This document shows positions 58,668 through 64,000 of a DNA stretch of 64,000 nt, in pieces. A program made the translations under genes and the position numbers. The DNA comes from Conoideocrella luteorostrata. Taxonomy: Eukaryota; Ascomycota; Sordariomycetes; Hypocreales; Clavicipitaceae. The first letter of the stretch is position 1, and the number at the start of each line of letters is the position of its first letter. Location: assembly GCA_032433595.1 (NCBI GenBank), contig JASWJB010000236.1, positions 1 to 64,000 on the forward strand. The letters run 5' to 3'. Under the pieces are notes generated by a model that worked only from the letters and a program-made list of their open reading frames with translations, searched no databases and was not told where the DNA came from.

Positions 58668-59769
58668 TTATTTGCTGGTGTCAACGACGCATCGTCCAGC
58701 AATCTTGCCCTCGTGCATCAATTTGCAGACATCCTGCAGTTTGCTGTGGCCTACCGTCTTGAAAGGTGCCTTGATAACGCCTCGGTGGAAGAATTCGAGG
58801 GCCTCAACCGTGTCAGCACGGTTACCAACATAGCTACCCTTGATGTTGATCATGCAAAGCACCGTGTCAAAAACAGGAGCCGATAACTGGGCTTTGGGCG
58901 GCAGGCCAATACAGACCACAAATCCACGAGCCCTGACGTATTGTGTTGCCTGCTGGAAGGGCTTCTCTTGAACGGCGACAAGTATGACAGCATGTGGACC
59001 TAGACCATCGAAATTGGCCGCCTTGACTTCTGCAATGACATCCTTGAAGGTCTGGAAGTCAACAAAAGTATTCGCACCAAGGCCTTTGCACATTCTCTTC
59101 TTCTCATTAACTCCATCAATGGCGATGACACTGAGGTCCATGGCCTTGGCATACTGGATGGCAAAGCTGCCACAGCCGCCACCAGCCCCGACAATGGCGC
59201 CGGACTCCTTCAAGCCCTTGTAAACGGTGATGCCGGCACAAAGGATGGGAGACACAGCTTCCAGATCACATTCTTTGGGAATGCGAGCAACATGAGCAGT
59301 TTTTTCAACGGCATACTGCTGGAACGGCCCGACGGCAGTGTATTCTGAGAGCAGGGGCTTGCCGCAGAGCGGCCCATCCGTGCTGTTGCAGTACGAGCAG
59401 TTGAGGCACGACCCATTCAACCACTTAATGCCTGCATGGTCGCCAATTTCAATATCCCTAACCAGTTCACCACAAGCAACAACGACACCGGCGCCTTCGT
59501 GGTCTCCCACTAATGGCAGCTTCGTGGGGATGGGCCAATTGCCCAGCGTAGCGTGAAGATCAGTATGACAGACACCAGAGTACTTGACGTTGGCAAGAAC
59601 TTCATCTGGGCCGGGCTTCTTGACGGGAATCTGTTTATAAACAACGGCTAATCCAACACACGTCAGCGCTTGTCAAAAGATGTTAATGAGGGACGGCAAA
59701 AGCTACAGCATACGTCCTCCAATCTTTTCCACCACTGCCGCCCATTGCTCCGTGGGGATTTCCGGTCAT
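58668..59769 (-). CDS. Zinc alcohol dehydrogenase, Adh1-like, apparently damaged
   Basis: Medium-chain zinc ADH interconverting alcohols and aldehydes with NAD(H). Two exons, about 59769-59714 and 59647-58668, with a 66-bp intron (GTATGC donor, GGATTAG acceptor). Catalytic zinc regions GVCHTDLH and GDHEGAG and structural zinc Cys in [10 protein letters not shown]...C are present, as is the end GRCVVDTSK. Two defects stand out. The only ATG, at 59769, is out of frame by one base with the family N-terminus, [15 protein letters not shown], which the intron joins in frame to PVVYKQIPV. The Rossmann entry reads [12 protein letters not shown], lacking about seven residues normally found there. An alternative donor in exon 1 could give an ATG-started protein. 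It is either a decaying paralogue or contains sequence errors. Confidence 0.8.
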
Positions 59770-59921
59770 TTTGGGAAGTTTTTCAAGGTGTCCGGTAGAT
59801 AGTGATTTGAATGTCTGAATACAAATCTACCTTTATTTTGGGAACCGAGCGAGGAATGTAGCACTTTGTCTGGAGTATTGAGAGACGGAAAGACAGAACA
59901 GAAGGTGGCATCAACAGCACT

Positions 59922-59928
59922 TATATAA
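59922..59928 (-). promoter_or_regulatory. Candidate TATA box of the ADH gene
   Basis: TATATAA on the minus strand, about 155 bp upstream of the ATG at 59769, followed by a C/T-rich stretch before the start. Strong TATA elements are typical of highly expressed fungal ADH genes. Confidence 0.45.
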
Positions 59929-62121
59929 CTTAGTTTTCAAGGTCAAGCAATTTTTCCTCCTCCCCCCGCCTATCTCGCAGCTCAAAGTCATCCCACTGTC
60001 ACCCGTGGTGCTGATACTGAAAAGAGAGAGTGTGTGGGCGGGATTGCGGCAGCCGACAAGGGAAAGCGGAGTTCATTCTTTCCCGTAGGGACGAGATTCA
60101 TGTTGCAAGTGCCCGAGAGATGAGGAGACAGACAGTACGGAGCATGGGGGAGGAGGTCAGTCTATTGGGGGCGTCCATCCGTGTCTACTGGTCAACAATC
60201 TTAATATCAGATGACTGCTGTTCGCTGGGCGGATACACCAAGAGGGGGGGCATAGCATAAACCTTGGATCAAGAGGTGGAACCATAACTGGCCGCGTTTG
60301 CCATTGATACTGCCGATATCCAACGGTTGCTGGTGTTACATGCTTCCCCTCTTCCGTTTCTTGGTGCTCGTGGCTCTCCTCTCATCCCATCAGCCGGGGA
60401 GATGTAAGTGCAGCTTGGCAGCGAAGGACGTGGTAGTGAATACGGCAGCTTGTGTGGTGGTGAGGAACAGGACAGGACGCTAGGTGAAAGGGAAGGTTGA
60501 ACCGCCTGCTGATCCATTCATGATTAGCTACTAATAGGAAAGCGGGGGGTGTCTTGAGCTAATGAAAGCGACTGGCAGCCGTTGCTTATGCCCTTAATTC
60601 CACTGCATGAAGTCTCGAGCATGGATCTGTATAATGCCGAAATCACACGACGCTCTGTGGTCGTTCTGCTGGGAAGTCGTGTTGAGGAAGTAACTTTCTC
60701 ATACTGCCCCAGCTCTGAGCTATTTCTACAGATATGGGCTTGATTCAATACTATTGGAGCTCATATGTCAATGCAATTGGGGATCTTTGCCTTTTCTCCC
60801 AGCCGGTCTAGCTGGTCACCTCACAGCCGGTAGGTCATGTCTGGCGGACACAATTAACGGGTGACAGTCAGTCTGCGGGAAACCGCCCCAGTACTTACAA
60901 TACGTACCTCCCAGCGAATAGTCTCAATAGCAACGGCGGTACTCCGTACCATACTACGGAAAGGAAGAACGACCGACCAAAAACACATATATAAATCATA
61001 GCAGCTGAAGCTATGCATTGCATACACAGAGACCACATTAACTGCGTCAGCGGCGTGTCACCCCGTTCGTCGCGGCGTTCAATTTACAGTGCCACACACA
61101 CCGACCTCGCTCGAAGGGAGCTGCGTACTTTACAATACTCCACAGCGGCATTTTACGCGCCGCAACAAGTAAAAAACGAGGCTGGCCGCTTGCATTCTAC
61201 ACCACGGCAGATTTCAGCAGAAACGGTAATCTGGGGTACACGCATGCATGCATGTATGTATGCCATGCTCGCATCGGGTTGGGCTAGAGAGAGATGAACG
61301 ACAGGGGTGGTCGGTGTACGATGTGCTTCTCTGGAAGAGCAAGCAAGCAAGGCAGGCATTGATGGGTATGCGGATGGGATCCAGCATTTAAGATTCATAG
61401 TCCAAGTCCTGTGCTGTTTGGTCTAGAACTGTTGTTGGTTATTAGCTGCTGCGAGCGTGTGCTCGTGGGATGTAGAGTGTACAAAATCGAGTCGTACATT
61501 ATCGTGGAGGTTACAGGCGCGGGACACGTCACACCTACACGACGGCTGCGGATGCATTGACTAGCCCACTGTTTATTTTACTTCTATTGTGAGTTATATC
61601 CCCAAGTCGAGGATCCGGCTGTGGAGTGATATCGTTTCCAATTTAACTGCTGGTGGTTGGAGAGTTAGAACTATGCATTCATCCAGCCTGCGTAATGTCG
61701 GATTACACTGCCAGCCACTGGCGGTTCGTTAGTTAGTTGTAAGTCACGGATAGGAATGCCGGATAAAGCTCTGCGCCTCATTCGTTTCTCTTGCTCTGTT
61801 GCCTTTGTATTTCCGGCGCGGTAGCTTTGAGAACCAACGGATTCAATCATGTTATCAACTCTAGACAATACGGCTATTGGTTTATGCACCTCCCGTCCGT
61901 CAAGGCTAGCTATATGTGAGAAATGACTGATGCCCATAATGAACTGGTAAAGTCAAACTTCGGAGAGTTGAATACCTTCACAGCACGATTTTACAAATTC
62001 GGAAAGGGATTCACTGATATCGGGCAGATTACAACAACGATCGAGGCAAACCGCGACATGCTAGTCGTAGCGCCAGGAGCCTTTAGTTTTGTAACACTAA
62101 GCTCAAGGTGTCGATTGGGGG

Positions 62122-62146
62122 TTTTTTTTTTTTTTAAAAAAAAAAA
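62122..62146. repeat. T14-A11 homopolymer palindrome
   Basis: Fourteen T directly followed by eleven A, able to fold back on itself. Its length may be unreliable in the assembly. Confidence 0.85.
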
Positions 62147-62459
62147 TAATATTTACTCCTGTCCCAGAAAGCGCTGCACTTTTAAGAACCGACGTGTAGC
62201 TTGGTCCTGGGGTGACGTCTCCTAAGTAGTTGTTCGGCCACTTGGCTGTCCGAGCCAACTATCAAGAGGAGGTACCGAATGGGCATAAAGAACCGAAAAC
62301 AAATCGCAGTAACCCTCCAATCCTTACGCCACGAAAATATCTCGCTATCCCAACACAGCATGCTCTACGGTTCAGACACGGCTGTCTCTTTGTTTTCGTC
62401 GTTTCGATAGGTAGAGTGACCGTCGCCTCACATCATCACTGGCCCCCTTCCATCTTCGT

Positions 62460-62789
62460 CTAAGCAGTCGCAGGGACCTCGACGGACTGCGCAACACCAT
62501 CAGCCGTAGCAGAGTTGATCTTCTTGCCGGTCTTGGCAATCTTGGCGAGGACGGTTTCGTAGGGCAGGGCGGTGACGACCTTGGCGGACTGGTTCTCGAG
62601 AGAGACGTCGTAGCTATCGACACCTACATCATCAACTGAGTTAGCATTCGTCGCGTCGACATTGTATTGCCGGAATGAGTGCAAGCAATGTTACATACCC
62701 TCAAGCTTGTCGAGGACTCTGTTAACGGCGCCAGAGCAGCCCCCACAGGTCATGGTGACGTTGAACTCGTAGGTGTGAGTGCCGGACAT
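62460..62789 (-). CDS. atx1: Copper chaperone Atx1
   Basis: Cytosolic metallochaperone that hands Cu(I) to the Golgi copper ATPase Ccc2. Two exons, 62789-62699 and 62623-62460, with a 75-bp intron (GTATGT donor, GCTAAC branch point); 84 residues. The start follows CCACC. The heavy-metal-associated fold shows the MTCGGC copper site with Cys 15 and Cys 18, a helix GAVNRVLDKLEGV across the splice, and the ALPYETVLAKIAKTGKKI segment that carries the conserved Lys cluster. The tail is Ala/Val-rich. Length and motif match fungal Atx1. Confidence 0.95.
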
Positions 62790-64000
62790 GGTGGGGGTTT
62801 AGTATGTGCGAGGTGTGGTGGGTGGTACGGAGATGAGGAAGGAAGCAAGGATGGGGAAAGGAAATACTGGGAAAAGTAAGGTATGAGGTTGTTGTAGTTT
62901 TCTCCGGAAGACAGACTCGCAGGTTAATATGGACGATGCTGGAACAAAGGAGAGCAGGATTTCTATCGCAAATGTCTGGTGGTGGTGGGGATTAATAATG
63001 AAACTCGAATGCCGGAGGTGGCGGCGCGGGACCAAGCCCGCCGCCGCCGCCGTAAAAAGAGCGCAACTCACACTCGGCTACGGAGCAGCTAACTGGTTGG
63101 TGGTGGGTGGTTGGTTGGTTGCGAGTTAGCAGTCACATCACGCAACCGCACGCTAAATAGCACCTTCTTGAAACGTGCTCACCCGCAGATGATGTACGCT
63201 ACGTACTCGATACAGTACACACGTCAAGTGCGAGTGCAGTGCTGTACACCGACCGACCATGCCCTGTATGTCACACGTACGTCTTGGAGCGTTACATGTA
63301 CTAGTATGTTCTGCTGTGCTCTCTCTGTCCAGCAGAGTCGCACGGCCTGCTGTGACGTGACTCAGCGGGGGCTACTCCGTACATACTAGTAGTCACTCAC
63401 TCACGACCGGTTCGCTTCTGGAACATCGGCCGTGCTTTTTGGGGCGGCAGGCAGCCAAGCCAGGGTTCATCGCGACTCCTGTCTGTCTGTCTGGCTGCCG
63501 CGCTGTCTCCCTGCATAACTATCTACGTAGGAGTAGTTGCAAGACTTTCGGAGTGCTCTGTACTGTAAATTGAATGTTATCTCATACCTAACCAAACATT
63601 ACCATCGAGTCACTGCCAGCCACTCTACGGACAGCCAGATGCCCTCTTTCTCGTGAGCTCGTTCATTAGTACAGGGTACGTGAGTGGCCCATTGCCACTC
63701 CCTTCCTCGTTAGCTTTCTCTCGTCGGCGCTCAATGCTCACGCCCGCCTGCCAACTAACTGACTAACGACCACCCAATCCAATCCAGATCACTTCGGAAC
63801 GGCCCGAGTGCAATTTATCCCCTCTGTCGCTCATTCATCAAAATTCGATATCTATACTCCGCTTTTTTTTTCATACGGAGTAAGCGGTAATGTCATGCAC
63901 ACTATCTGTCTCAGTCTAATGTTACTGTCTAATCCTGCCACCGTTTGTTTGTTTGGCATTCATTACTTTGAAATAATTACCCCATAAATATATGGCCTCA
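62790..64000. other. Intergenic region at window end
   Basis: The first few hundred bases are the atx1 promoter. A GCC triplet run lies near 63038-63052. TACTCCGTA copies are at 63373-63381 and 63874-63882, and TACTAGTA-type sites near 63299 and 63385. No gene is recognised before the window ends. Confidence 0.55.

Larger units (their letters stand above)
59770..62459. other. Gene-poor region between adh and atx1
   Basis: 2.7 kb. The left part is the ADH promoter; the right end is the atx1 3' UTR. One TACTCCGTA copy is at 60940-60948 and a GCATGCATGCATGTATGTATGC run is near 61243. Short open frames have no family resemblance or splice partners. Confidence 0.55.

Noticed and set aside
1..64000. 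Secondary-metabolite or other specialised gene cluster, or selfish gene system
   Set aside because: Apart from one zinc-cluster factor next to one oxidoreductase, the genes are unrelated housekeeping functions. No synthase, P450, transporter, NLR or het-type gene is present.
1..64000. tRNA genes in intergenic regions
   Set aside because: I looked for the GGTTCRANYCC box B with a paired acceptor stem and found no convincing case. A covariance-model scan would settle it.

Overview
The window is nuclear DNA of a filamentous ascomycete, most likely a sordariomycete of the Hypocreales type. The support is many short introns (about 55-150 bp) with GT..AG ends and CTAAC/CTAAT branch points, fungal-only families (Sfl1, Dlt1, Zn2Cys6 regulator, Cro1/She4) and filamentous-fungus versions of Ypt1 and Arp3. 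The order assignment is inference; the sequence alone does not name a species. No virus, intact transposon, CRISPR array, rRNA or confidently recognisable tRNA was seen.

Layout: ypt1 (Rab GTPase, +) converges on a 1002-residue protein of unknown function (-). A gene-poor stretch of 7.7 kb follows, dense in a short palindrome-forming motif. Next is a divergent pair, a WD40 protein (-) and mcl1/ctf4 (+, replisome adaptor), then a second gene-poor stretch of 5.6 kb. The Sfl1-type HSF transcription factor (+) converges on a small charged protein (-). After that come dlt1 (-), ndc1 (-, nuclear pore), pep12 (+, endosomal syntaxin), cox18 (-, mitochondrial insertase), a Zn2Cys6 regulator (-) divergent from an AIF/FSP1-like oxidoreductase (+), alg11 (+, N-glycan mannosyltransferase), a nine-exon gamma-glutamyltranspeptidase (-), trm2 (+, tRNA m5U methyltransferase), cro1/she4 (-, UCS myosin chaperone), tfb4 (+, TFIIH), threonine aspartase (-), arp3 (+, Arp2/3 complex), an alcohol dehydrogenase that looks damaged (-) and atx1 (-, copper chaperone). 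The last 1.2 kb holds no gene.

Most genes are housekeeping and do not form a pathway cluster. Functional overlap is limited to membrane traffic (Ypt1, Pep12), actin (Arp3, Cro1), the nuclear envelope and genome (Ndc1, Mcl1, Tfb4) and thiol/metal handling (GGT, Atx1). The one pair that could be a regulator with its target is the Zn2Cys6 factor and the AIF-like enzyme.

All multi-exon models were built by hand from splice signals, and every reading frame sums to a whole number of codons except in the alcohol dehydrogenase, where the family frame cannot be joined to an ATG. The most unusual non-coding signal is a roughly 9-bp element, TACTCCGTA, present about 40 times between genes and in none of the coding exons examined. 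It often occurs as back-to-back palindromes, and once as a four-copy array with a 12-bp period. I did not find a convincing new multi-gene system.
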